Part shown: piece after piece, positions 36,984-45,684 of the stretch | Layout of the letters: every line of letters begins with the position of its first letter | Position numbering within the stretch: the first letter of the stretch is position 1 | NCBI GenBank assembly: GCA_028285445.1 | Contig: JANQPQ010000032.1 | Location: 1-64,000, forward strand | Origin: Cyclobacteriaceae bacterium | Lineage (GTDB): Bacteria; Bacteroidota; Bacteroidia; Cytophagales; Cyclobacteriaceae | Length of the DNA: 64,000 bases | Direction: 5' to 3' | Notes under the pieces: model-generated | What the model saw: the letters and a program-made list of their open reading frames with translations, nothing else | The model's database searches: none | What the model was told of the DNA's origin: nothing | Position numbers and translations under genes: made by a program

Positions 36984-38119
36984 GGATTGCAATAATACAG
37001 GATGAGCTAGTGAGAAAAGGAGGGGCCGAGAGAGTAGTCTTGGCTTTCCATAAAGCCTTCCCCGAGGCACCAATTTACACGCTCACCTTCAATCCTAAAC
37101 TAACATATCCGGAATTCTCAAATGCAACAGTTCACTCCTCCTGGTTCCGTAGAATCGCAAAAGATGAGCATACCCTGAAGAAAAGATTCTTTCCGCTGGG
37201 ATTGTTCGCCATGGCAAGGCATGATTTTACCGGTTATGATGTGTTGCTAATATCTTCTACCCATGTAGCTAAGTATGTAAAGGCGCCTGAAAATTGTTTG
37301 GTCATTACCTATTGCCATAGCCCTTTTAGGCTCGCCTGGTATCCAGAGTCTTACAGCCAATTCAGAGATTCTTCGCCCCTTAAGAAGCTTGCCTTTAAGT
37401 TGGTAATAAGCATCCTCAAAAAGATCGATTTCAAGAAGGCCAGAAGAGCGGATTACTTCATAGCCAACTCTAAAGAAACCTCTTTAAAAATTAAAGATGC
37501 CTACAACTGGGACCAAGCCATTGAAATTATTAACCCTCCGGTTGTTTGCAGCAACTTTCATGTAGAGGAAGGAGCAGGTAAATTCTATCTGGTAGTATCC
37601 AGGCTTGAGTATTATAAGCGCGTCGACATTGCCGTTAAGGCGTTTAACAAGCTGGGCTATCCTCTTGTAGTTGTAGGGAAAGGCTCTAACTCCCAGAAGC
37701 TAAAGGAGATGGCTGCTGATAATATAACATTTGAAGAAAATGTTAACTCTGAGAAATTGGCTGGGCTTTATGCTAGCGCTAAGGCTTTAATATTTCCTCA
37801 ACATGAGGATTATGGCATTACGCCATTGGAAGCCAATGCAGCCGGGGTCCCAGTTATTGCCTATGGAAAGGGGGGAGTACTGGAAACAATGATCCCCTAT
37901 CATGAGGATCAGCAACAGGCCACAGCACTCTTTTTTGACAAGCAGGAGGAAGAGTCATTACTGGAGGCAATCAACAAATTCGAGAAGCTCAATTTTGACA
38001 AAGGCTTTATTCGGGCTCATGCGGAGAAGTTTGATGAAGGGGGCTTCATCCAAAAAGTGAAGGAGTTTGTTCAACAACGTTATAACGAGCATGCCTCAAG
38101 GGCCCAAGCAAATACGTGA
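36980..38119 (+). CDS. Family 4 glycosyltransferase
   Basis: This 379-residue GT-B transferase has an N-terminal acceptor domain with 'DELVRKGGAERVVLAF' and 'TYCHSPFRLAWYPESY', as in mannosyltransferases of the WbaZ kind. The C-terminal donor domain has 'VVSRLEYYKRVDIAVKAF' and 'FPQHEDYGITPLEANAAGVP' with the catalytic E-x7-E pattern. It probably uses a GDP-linked sugar (GDP-mannose or GDP-fucose, the latter made by gmd and fcl here). Confidence 0.9.
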   Translation: MRIAIIQDELVRKGGAERVVLAFHKAFPEAPIYTLTFNPKLTYPEFSNATVHSSWFRRIAKDEHTLKKRFFPLGLFAMARHDFTGYDVLLISSTHVAKYVKAPENCLVITYCHSPFRLAWYPESYSQFRDSSPLKKLAFKLVISILKKIDFKKARRADYFIANSKETSLKIKDAYNWDQAIEIINPPVVCSNFHVEEGAGKFYLVVSRLEYYKRVDIAVKAFNKLGYPLVVVGKGSNSQKLKEMAADNITFEENVNSEKLAGLYASAKALIFPQHEDYGITPLEANAAGVPVIAYGKGGVLETMIPYHEDQQQATALFFDKQEEESLLEAINKFEKLNFDKGFIRAHAEKFDEGGFIQKVKEFVQQRYNEHASRAQANT

Positions 38120-39206
38120 TCGAAGACCGGGGGTGTCAATTATAGGTACACGTGGCGTGCCTGCAGAGTACGGGGGGTTTGAATCAGTTGCCGAGGAGAT
38201 TGGGCTTATACTCGTGGCGCGAGGGTACGATGTTCTTGTATATGGTAATAGGGTAAAATCAGGTCAATACCAGGGTATTCGACTGAAAAGGGTAAATGCT
38301 ATTCGTTCTAAATCATTGGAGACATTAACCGCAAGCTTCTTTGCTAGCATACACGCCATATTCCATCGGTCTAAAATTATAATGGTGATGAACCTGGCCA
38401 ATATGCCATTTGCTGCCTTGCTTTGGTTGGTGGGTAAGAAAGTACTAATTAATGTAGACGGGCTAGAATGGGAAAGAAAAAAATGGGGGCGGCTTGCGAA
38501 ATTCTACTTTAAGCTTTGTGCAGCGACTATTACCAAGTTGCCAGTAACCATAATTACTGACTCCAAAGCGATTAGGGACATTTATAAAATGCGATACAAT
38601 CGCCGCATAAACTACCTAACTTACGGCGCCCGTATAGAGCAAACCAGTAAGATCGATTTTTTGGCTAGCTTGGGTCTTCAACCGATGAGCTATTTTCTGG
38701 TTGCCTGTAGATTAGAGCCTGAAAATAATACAGACTTAATACTACGAGAATATTTAAAGTCTGGCAGTGCGAAAAAGTTGTTAATTCTGGGAGATGTACA
38801 CTATACCAGCCAATATGTGGAAAATCTTAAAAGTAATGCCAGTAACCAGGTAATTTTTGCAGGTGCTATTTACGATCAGGAGCTTTTTACAGAGATTGTC
38901 TGCAATTGCTTCGGCTATTTGCATGGCCATGAAGTTGGTGGAACCAACCCATCGCTCTTGAAAGCCATGGGGTGTGGATGTTCAATCATGGCGCTGGATG
39001 TGCAGTTTAATAAGGAAGTATTGAATGATTGTGGTTGGTATTTTAGCAAAGAGGAATCAAACTTGGCTAAGAAAATCAATCATTTGGAGAAAAACCCAGG
39101 TGTAAGACCAGGATTAGGCAAGAAGGCTCAAGCAAGAATAGCTGAGCATTACAACTGGCAAATCATATGCGACCAGTACGAGGATCTATTTAACGAGGCT
39201 GTATAG
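38091..39206 (+). CDS. DUF1972-type glycosyltransferase (rhamnosyltransferase-like)
   Basis: This 371-residue GT-B transferase has the DUF1972 N-terminal signature 'IIGTRGVPAEYGGFESVAEE' and 'NVDGLEWERKKWG', typical of rhamnosyl- and related transferases in polysaccharide loci. The donor domain follows with 'HGHEVGGTNPSLLKAMGCGC'. The ATG at 38091 is taken; one at 38067 would overlap the previous gene further. A dTDP-6-deoxyhexose donor from rfbBAC is plausible. Confidence 0.88.
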   Translation: MPQGPKQIRDRRPGVSIIGTRGVPAEYGGFESVAEEIGLILVARGYDVLVYGNRVKSGQYQGIRLKRVNAIRSKSLETLTASFFASIHAIFHRSKIIMVMNLANMPFAALLWLVGKKVLINVDGLEWERKKWGRLAKFYFKLCAATITKLPVTIITDSKAIRDIYKMRYNRRINYLTYGARIEQTSKIDFLASLGLQPMSYFLVACRLEPENNTDLILREYLKSGSAKKLLILGDVHYTSQYVENLKSNASNQVIFAGAIYDQELFTEIVCNCFGYLHGHEVGGTNPSLLKAMGCGCSIMALDVQFNKEVLNDCGWYFSKEESNLAKKINHLEKNPGVRPGLGKKAQARIAEHYNWQIICDQYEDLFNEAV

Positions 39207-40298
39207 ATGAAGAGAATTCTAATTATTGTTGGCACAAGGCCAAACTTTATAAAAGTCACGCAGTTCAGAGCGGCAGCGGCTAATGTTCCAGATGTAGATG
39301 TAAAAATTGCCCACACCGGTCAGCATCATAATGAAAACATGGCTGATGTGTTTTTCAGACAATTTGGCCTCTTTCCGGATTACTTCCTTAACATCTCCGC
39401 CTCTTCCCCTAACACGCAAATGGCTGAAACAATGCTAGGTGTGGAGAAAGTGTCAAAGGAGTATCAGCCTTCCTTAATAATTGTAGTCGGGGATGTAAAC
39501 TCTACTCTAGCGGCGGCAGTCACCGCCAACAAGATTGGATTACCAGTTGCCCACCTGGAAAGTGGCCTCAGAAGTGGTGATAAGCGAATGCCAGAGGAAA
39601 TAAACAGGATTTTAACTGATAATATCACCGATCACTTTTTTATTACAGAACAAAGCGGGGTAGAGAACCTTTCCAAAGAGGGCTTAACTCACAACCATCA
39701 CCTGGTTGGTAATACTATGATTGACACCCTGGTGGCATTCGAAGACCAGATTGCCAAAGACCCTGTTCTTGAAAACCTGGGGCTAACGACTAAGGAATTT
39801 ATTTTGATGACCATGCACAGGCCATCAAATGTGGATACAAAGGAGCAACTGAGCAAGGTGGTGGAGCTAATTGAGGCCCTCGCTGAAACTAATACGGTGG
39901 TTTTTCCAATTCACCCTAGAACAACCTCAAGACTGTCGGAATTTGACCTTACTTCGAGGCTGAATAACAATAGCAGCATAGTTTTGTCAGAACCACTTGG
40001 CTATTTTTCATTCCAAAAGCTAATTGCCGAATGCAAGTTTGTAATAACCGATAGTGGCGGAATCCAGGAAGAATCAACTTTCAGGCAAGTTCCATGCTTA
40101 ACGTTAAGGGAAAATACCGAGAGGCCGTCTACCATCGAGTTAGGTACAAATGAGCTGGTAGAGTTTGATACAGTACAAATTCTTGAAAAAGCACATCTCA
40201 TTTCCAGTGGCAATTGGAAAAGAGGAGAAATTCCACCGCTTTGGGATGGTAAAGCAACAAATAGAATTATAGAGATATTAGCCAGCTTGGAGCTCTAG
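39207..40298 (+). CDS. wecB: UDP-N-acetylglucosamine 2-epimerase (non-hydrolysing)
   Basis: This 363-residue GT-B-like epimerase converts UDP-GlcNAc to UDP-ManNAc. It shows 'GTRPNFIKV', 'HTGQHHNENMADVFF', 'VGDVNST', 'HLESGLRSGDKRMPEEINR' and 'ITDSGGIQEE', all family signatures. The product could be oxidised to UDP-ManNAcA by the dehydrogenase at 14171 and used by the WecG-family transferase at 49010. It starts directly after the preceding stop. Confidence 0.94.
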   Translation: MKRILIIVGTRPNFIKVTQFRAAAANVPDVDVKIAHTGQHHNENMADVFFRQFGLFPDYFLNISASSPNTQMAETMLGVEKVSKEYQPSLIIVVGDVNSTLAAAVTANKIGLPVAHLESGLRSGDKRMPEEINRILTDNITDHFFITEQSGVENLSKEGLTHNHHLVGNTMIDTLVAFEDQIAKDPVLENLGLTTKEFILMTMHRPSNVDTKEQLSKVVELIEALAETNTVVFPIHPRTTSRLSEFDLTSRLNNNSSIVLSEPLGYFSFQKLIAECKFVITDSGGIQEESTFRQVPCLTLRENTERPSTIELGTNELVEFDTVQILEKAHLISSGNWKRGEIPPLWDGKATNRIIEILASLEL

Positions 40299-40305
40299 AA
40301 CAATA

Positions 40306-41634
40306 ATGATCAAGAGAATTACAGCCATAGCACTTTTCACTGGTTCCGCGCAGGTACTATCCCTGATTGCGGTTGGTTACGTATTACGTAACCTGGGTGA
40401 GAGGACCAGCGGGTTGGTTGGAATTATCGATTCTACTGTGCTTGTTATTGCTGGCATTGTCTCATTTGGTATTCAACTGGCTGTAAACAGGAATGCCGTA
40501 CTGCAAAAAAGTTGGAGGAGTAACTATCAATTGGCACAATCATCAAGGTTCTCCATTTCATCGCTGGTACTGCTATTTGGCGTTGGCGCCTACTTTCTTA
40601 ACTGGGACAAAACGAACCTGATATTCTTGGTTGCTCCATTCGTGGCTTTCAATGGAGATTATGCCCTGTACGGGAATGGTTTACCGGTGAAAGCTGCCAT
40701 GCTATCATTCTTTAGAGTGTCAATTCCTTACCTGGGCTTGTTGCTGCTGGCGTATTTTGGCAGAGAAGACCTGCTTGACATTTACATGATGTTGGTGGCG
40801 TTGGGAATTTTCATAGCTGGCTTTTTCGCTTCTCGGTTTAACGAAGTTTCCTATGTATTCCCGTTTAATAGATCTTTTCTGAAGTTTTATTACAAGTATT
40901 ACAAAGTAGGAATCTACCAACTTTCATGGGCCTTACTGGTAACAGGCGTACTAACTTTGGCTAAGCCTTTTTACACGCTGGAAACCATTGGGCTCGTTTA
41001 CGGTATATTGAAATACTTTGAAGTATTCAAAGGCGTGTTGCGCATAATAGTGCAGGCATTTTTCAAGGAATTAAGCCAACCCGAAGTTGCATTTAAGATT
41101 GACAAGGTTGGGTTAATGATTGGGGGCTTCATAGTAATTCCGGCTTTTCTCTTTATGGGCCAAACCCTGGAGCTTCTTTTTGGCACAACCTACGCTGGCC
41201 GCGAGCTCATCCTGGTTCTATTTGGGGTGGCTATGCTTATCGCTAGTTTCAAAACATCCACGGATATCAGAACTCTACTAATTCGAAAAGACGATGTTAA
41301 CCTTAAGGCTTTCACGATAGCACTTGGTGCAACCTTTATTGCATTAATAGCTTTCTCCAAATTTGGAGAACCTGTGTATGGGATACCGGCATCTTTGATA
41401 ATAGGAGAGTCCATATTATTGCTTGTGCTGGGGTTCAACCAGAATGAGTCATTTTTTAAGCCGAGATTTCTATTCTTTTCAAAACTATTGCCACTATTAG
41501 TCCCTGCCTTATTGATACGGCTACTTTTGGGCTCTTCAGTTATCTACTTGGTTGCTAGCGCAGCCATTTACATCCTCCTTATTGTAGTTATCTACCGTAA
41601 GCTAATTTTTGGATCAGTTGCCGTAAGAAACTAG
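40306..41634 (+). CDS. Wzx-like polysaccharide flippase (second copy)
   Basis: This 442-residue multi-pass membrane protein with about 12 helices has the MOP flippase arrangement. It shows little resemblance by eye to the copy at 25336, so it is unlikely to be a recent duplicate. It is followed 24 bases later by a second Wzy-like gene, giving a second wzx-wzy pair in the locus. The cargo cannot be read from the sequence. Confidence 0.8.
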   Translation: MIKRITAIALFTGSAQVLSLIAVGYVLRNLGERTSGLVGIIDSTVLVIAGIVSFGIQLAVNRNAVLQKSWRSNYQLAQSSRFSISSLVLLFGVGAYFLNWDKTNLIFLVAPFVAFNGDYALYGNGLPVKAAMLSFFRVSIPYLGLLLLAYFGREDLLDIYMMLVALGIFIAGFFASRFNEVSYVFPFNRSFLKFYYKYYKVGIYQLSWALLVTGVLTLAKPFYTLETIGLVYGILKYFEVFKGVLRIIVQAFFKELSQPEVAFKIDKVGLMIGGFIVIPAFLFMGQTLELLFGTTYAGRELILVLFGVAMLIASFKTSTDIRTLLIRKDDVNLKAFTIALGATFIALIAFSKFGEPVYGIPASLIIGESILLLVLGFNQNESFFKPRFLFFSKLLPLLVPALLIRLLLGSSVIYLVASAAIYILLIVVIYRKLIFGSVAVRN

Positions 41635-41658
41635 CTTTGCGGCTGCCTCCATCTAATT

Positions 41659-42897
41659 GTGAAGACCAAAACCCAGCTATTAGATTCTAATATTTCACCA
41701 ATACAAATGATGCTGTTTGTGTTGATTGAACTGCTTTTGATTTTCGGGAGGCAGTTCGCCAAGTTTCATGTTTATGGACCGGTGCATTTATACGACTTGC
41801 TGTTTTTACTACTGTCTTTTTGGGCTGCAAAAGTAGTTTTTCAAAACCGCCAGAAGATTTCCCTATCCTGGCCCATTGTTGCCTTAATTGGTTTTGGTGT
41901 AGCCTACGTGGTGTATTCTTATTTGGCAGGGGTTGGTCCCACCCATTATATCATTAGGCATTTTGCAATTTTTGTGTACCTCATTGGCGGGTATATTATC
42001 TTCCTGGCCTTTGCTAGCGAAAATTCAACTGAAACTACTCGAAGATTTATTGTACTGGTTGGGATAATGGCTGTGGTTGGCCAGATAATAACACACTTTT
42101 ATAATTACATAACTATTGAAGACTACCCGCTTTTCGGCAGGTTCAACTACCTGTCTTATATGGCGGTGCTGGGTATTATGTCATTTAGTGCTTACAATTT
42201 GGTTTATCAGAAACGTTTGGTTTACAAGATTACTTTCGTAGTGCTAAGCTTATTTCTTTCTCTCACTTTAGGACACGCATCTGCATTTTTAGCCACCGCA
42301 GCCACCATATTCATCTATATAGTAATTCGCACCAAGCCAGTGTATAAACTGATCGGTATATTGGTATTTACCGGGTTTATTGTTGGGCTTTATATGTACT
42401 GGCCCCAATTCACAGATCATAATGCTTCCTGGAGAATTATCTACTGGAAAGAGACGCTTGAACAGGCCATATTTGATAACTACGCACTGATAGGGAATGG
42501 ATTTGGGGTGCCCCTGGTATCGGAGGAATCGGTACAAGTATTAAATGAAGCTATCGGCTCCAAGGAGTTTATCAATAAGCCCGAGGAGAGGTATCTCAGT
42601 CCTATGCACAACTCCTTTATTACCATAATATTCCACATAGGCCTGGTGCCGTCACTGCTGCTTTTTCTACCGTTGCTTCAGCCTTTGAAATACATTCTGT
42701 GGAAAGGAAATAAAGAAAGTTATAACAGCGAAAAGGATTTCCTAATTCTTGTACTTGTAGGTTGTATGGTCTGGGCATCATTTAACGTCGTATTGGAACT
42801 CCCTCACGTAACTGCCTTCTTTTGGCTTGTATATTTTTCTGTTATACACGTTTTCGAGGCAGAGAATAAAGTAGCCGTTTCAAACTTATCCGATTAA
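41659..42897 (+). CDS. Wzy/O-antigen ligase-like membrane protein (second copy)
   Basis: This 412-residue membrane protein with about 10 to 12 helices starts at a GTG codon. It has 'ITIEDYPLFGRFNYLSYMAV' in the middle and the 'NYALIGNGFGVPLV' segment of the O-antigen polymerase/ligase family, followed by 'LSPMHNSFITIIFHIGLVPS', a typical Wzy_C-like His-containing loop. It may be the polymerase of one repeat unit or the ligase for the finished chain. It lies 1 base before asnB. Confidence 0.8.
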   Translation: MKTKTQLLDSNISPIQMMLFVLIELLLIFGRQFAKFHVYGPVHLYDLLFLLLSFWAAKVVFQNRQKISLSWPIVALIGFGVAYVVYSYLAGVGPTHYIIRHFAIFVYLIGGYIIFLAFASENSTETTRRFIVLVGIMAVVGQIITHFYNYITIEDYPLFGRFNYLSYMAVLGIMSFSAYNLVYQKRLVYKITFVVLSLFLSLTLGHASAFLATAATIFIYIVIRTKPVYKLIGILVFTGFIVGLYMYWPQFTDHNASWRIIYWKETLEQAIFDNYALIGNGFGVPLVSEESVQVLNEAIGSKEFINKPEERYLSPMHNSFITIIFHIGLVPSLLLFLPLLQPLKYILWKGNKESYNSEKDFLILVLVGCMVWASFNVVLELPHVTAFFWLVYFSVIHVFEAENKVAVSNLSD

Positions 42898-42898
42898 C

Positions 42899-44788
42899 AT
42901 GTGCGGCCTGGCTGGATTTGTAAACTACCCTGATTTAAAGTCGCTTGTCGAAGAGGCAAATCGAATTCAGTTCCATCGCGGTCCTGATAACCAAGGCACT
43001 TTTATTCATAATAACTTCGCCTTAGCTCATCAAAGGTTGTCAATAATTGACCTGGACAAGCGATCAGATCAGCCATTAGTCAAGGATGACCTGGTAATTG
43101 TTTTCAACGGGGAGATATATAATTATAAGGAGTTGCGGCAAGAGCTAGTCGCCAATCATCCCGTGAATTTTGCAACTGAAGGAGATACAGAAGTTGTACT
43201 GGAGCTCTATAGGGCCTTAGGGCCAGAGGCCTTGCATAAGCTAAAAGGCATGTTTGCCTTTGCCATATTAAATATAAAGCGCAACGAGCTTTTTATCGCC
43301 AGGGACCCATTTGGTATTAAGCCGGTATTCTATAGAAAGGAACAGGGTAAATTTGCCTTTGCTTCAGAGCTGAAAACCTTAACAAAACTTCCTGGTTTTA
43401 CCACCAATATTGATAAAAGTGGACTTGCCGCTAGCATGAACTACCTGTGGCTGCCAGGTGAGAGATCAATATTTAGTGAGAGTCGGAAGCTAGGTGCTGG
43501 GCACTACATGCAAATATCATTATCCGGAGAAACCACAATTACAAAGTACTACCATCTACCCACTGATGCAGGCAGTGGGGCAACCACCCCAAATAACGTT
43601 GACCAGCTGGATAACATTTTGCAAGACTCGATCGCCAGGCATATGGTAGCAGATGTTCCTGTAAGTGCCTTCCTAAGTGGGGGTTTAGATTCTTCCTTAA
43701 TCACCAAAATTGCAAAGAAGCACAACCCAAAACTTTCAACCTATACCATTGCAACAACTACGGAAGATAAGAAGATTGAATCTATGCCGGATGATCAAGT
43801 TTACGCTCGAAGGCTGGCTGAGCGTGAGGGGTTTGACCATCATGAAATTGTAATTGAACCAAACATTGTGGAGTTACTCCCAAAGCTGGTCTACCATTTA
43901 GACGAGCCGATAGGTGACCCAGCCGCAATAAATACCTACCTGATTTCCAAAGAAGCAAGAGACAAGGATGTGAAGGTTTTGCTTTCGGGCATGGGAGCAG
44001 ATGAAATATTTTTTGGGTATCGTCGTCAATTGGCAACTTATATGGCCCTTGAGTACCAGCGTCTGCCGGCATCAGTGAGGAGGGTAATAGCCAGTGGCGC
44101 AAAGAAACTACCGGTGAGGTACAAGGACAAAGGACTAAAACTCTCGAGGTGGGCCAAGCGGTTTACCACTTTCTCTGATTTGCCACCCAACGAGATGTAC
44201 AGGCGTAGTTTTTCGTACTATGATGATCAATCCCTAAATAACCTCTTTAGCGACGATTTTGAGGAGGTAATTAGCTTGCAGAGGAATGACTTTATCCAAA
44301 CATTTAAGTCAGGCTATGAAGGAGATGTGATCAACAAGATGTGCCAAACCGACATCAAGATGTTTATGGAGGCATTGAACCTAACCTACACCGACAGGGC
44401 TTCAATGGCCGCTTCGGTAGAGGTGCGGGTACCATTTATAGACAAAGAGGTTATTGAATTTGCTATGGATTTGCCGGGTGAAATGAAGTATCAGAAACGG
44501 AAGTCCAAGTACCTGCTGAAGATGGTGTCGGAAAGGCATCTAAGCAAAGACTTGGTACATCGAGACAAGGCGTCATTTGGTGCTCCGATTAGGTCGTGGA
44601 TTAGTGGGCCTCTGAGACCAATGGTTGATGACCTGTTAACACCAGATACAATACGGAGACGAGGTATCTTTGACCACAAAAGTATAGGGCAAATGATAGA
44701 AAACGATCGCCAGGGGAAGTCTGATTTTGCTTACCAGATATACCAATTGCTTACCTTTGAACTGTGGCACCAAACCTATTGTGATTAG
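42899..44788 (+). CDS. asnB: Asparagine synthase (glutamine-hydrolysing), polysaccharide-associated
   Basis: This 629-residue protein has an N-terminal class II glutaminase domain with the nucleophile C2 ('MCGLAGF') and 'FHRGPDNQG', and a C-terminal ATP-dependent synthetase domain with the PP-loop 'SGGLDSS' (260-266). AsnB-like amidotransferases in surface polysaccharide loci amidate uronic acids, and this one stands among uronate-related genes. General asparagine synthesis remains possible. Confidence 0.93.
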   Translation: MCGLAGFVNYPDLKSLVEEANRIQFHRGPDNQGTFIHNNFALAHQRLSIIDLDKRSDQPLVKDDLVIVFNGEIYNYKELRQELVANHPVNFATEGDTEVVLELYRALGPEALHKLKGMFAFAILNIKRNELFIARDPFGIKPVFYRKEQGKFAFASELKTLTKLPGFTTNIDKSGLAASMNYLWLPGERSIFSESRKLGAGHYMQISLSGETTITKYYHLPTDAGSGATTPNNVDQLDNILQDSIARHMVADVPVSAFLSGGLDSSLITKIAKKHNPKLSTYTIATTTEDKKIESMPDDQVYARRLAEREGFDHHEIVIEPNIVELLPKLVYHLDEPIGDPAAINTYLISKEARDKDVKVLLSGMGADEIFFGYRRQLATYMALEYQRLPASVRRVIASGAKKLPVRYKDKGLKLSRWAKRFTTFSDLPPNEMYRRSFSYYDDQSLNNLFSDDFEEVISLQRNDFIQTFKSGYEGDVINKMCQTDIKMFMEALNLTYTDRASMAASVEVRVPFIDKEVIEFAMDLPGEMKYQKRKSKYLLKMVSERHLSKDLVHRDKASFGAPIRSWISGPLRPMVDDLLTPDTIRRRGIFDHKSIGQMIENDRQGKSDFAYQIYQLLTFELWHQTYCD

Positions 44789-44793
44789 GGAGA

Positions 44794-45681
44794 ATGACTA
44801 AACCTGTCAAAGAGGAAATTCGAAACTTCTGGAATGAGAATCCTGTTGGATCCAATTTCGTGACATACGAAAAAGGCAAGGAGTTCTACCAGAAGTATGA
44901 CCAGTTTCGCTATGAGACAGAAGGCCATATTTTGAAAGAGTTGGATGCCATAAACTTTGAAGCTAAAAAAGTACTGGAGATTGGCATTGGTCAGGGAGCA
45001 GATTCTATGCAGATTGCCGAGAGAGGGGCTTTATACTATGGAGTAGACCTTACTGAAGAGTCTGTCAGAAGGGTAAAAGAGCGCTTCAAATTATTCGAAA
45101 AAAATTGGGAGGAGATATCAGTTGCAGATGCCCGGAAATTGCCTTACGAAAGCGGTTTTTTCGATGTAGTATATACACATGGCGTCATTCACCATTCTCC
45201 TAAAATTCGGGCAATAGTGTCAGAGATTTACCGTGTGTTGAAGCCTGGAGGAAAAGCAATTGCAATGGTTTACCACAAAAATTCTGTTAACTATCATCTT
45301 AGCATCGCAATAGTTCGACGATTGGGTTTGCTGGTATTAGCCTTGTTCCCATTTATGATTTCCATTGTAAGAGACGTTACAGGTGAACGGAAAGAAAGAA
45401 TTATCAAGCACATTAAGGCGCTAAAATCTTCGGGATTGTCTTACCTGCGGATGAGGAATTTTATCCACAAATCTACCGATGGACCAGACAATGTCTATTC
45501 ATCAGTTTGGTCGAGAAAAAGTATTAAATTGGTTTTCAAAGGTTTCAGCACAATCGATACGCGGGTTCACTTTCTCAATGAACGGCACCTTCTGGGGTTT
45601 CAATATATTTTGCCAGCTTTTGCAAAGAAAAAGCTTGCCGCTAAGTACGGTTGGCACCTTTGGGTTGTGGGAATTAAATAA
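44794..45681 (+). CDS. Class I SAM-dependent methyltransferase
   Basis: This 295-residue methyltransferase has the SAM loop 'VLEIGIGQGADSMQIAERGA', 'YYGVDLTEESV', 'LPYESGFFDVVYTHGVIHHS' and 'VLKPGGKAIAMVYH'. Similar proteins often sit between asnB and the bi-domain oxidoreductase gene in Bacteroidota exopolysaccharide loci. It has a hydrophobic stretch near residues 180-197 that may touch the membrane. Confidence 0.87.
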   Translation: MTKPVKEEIRNFWNENPVGSNFVTYEKGKEFYQKYDQFRYETEGHILKELDAINFEAKKVLEIGIGQGADSMQIAERGALYYGVDLTEESVRRVKERFKLFEKNWEEISVADARKLPYESGFFDVVYTHGVIHHSPKIRAIVSEIYRVLKPGGKAIAMVYHKNSVNYHLSIAIVRRLGLLVLALFPFMISIVRDVTGERKERIIKHIKALKSSGLSYLRMRNFIHKSTDGPDNVYSSVWSRKSIKLVFKGFSTIDTRVHFLNERHLLGFQYILPAFAKKKLAAKYGWHLWVVGIK

Positions 45682-45684
45682 GGG

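Noticed and set aside
43782-44102. Minus-strand open frame of 106 codons inside asnB
   Set aside because: It is antisense to the AsnB synthetase domain, whose reading frame is intact and conserved; the composition looks like a shadow frame.
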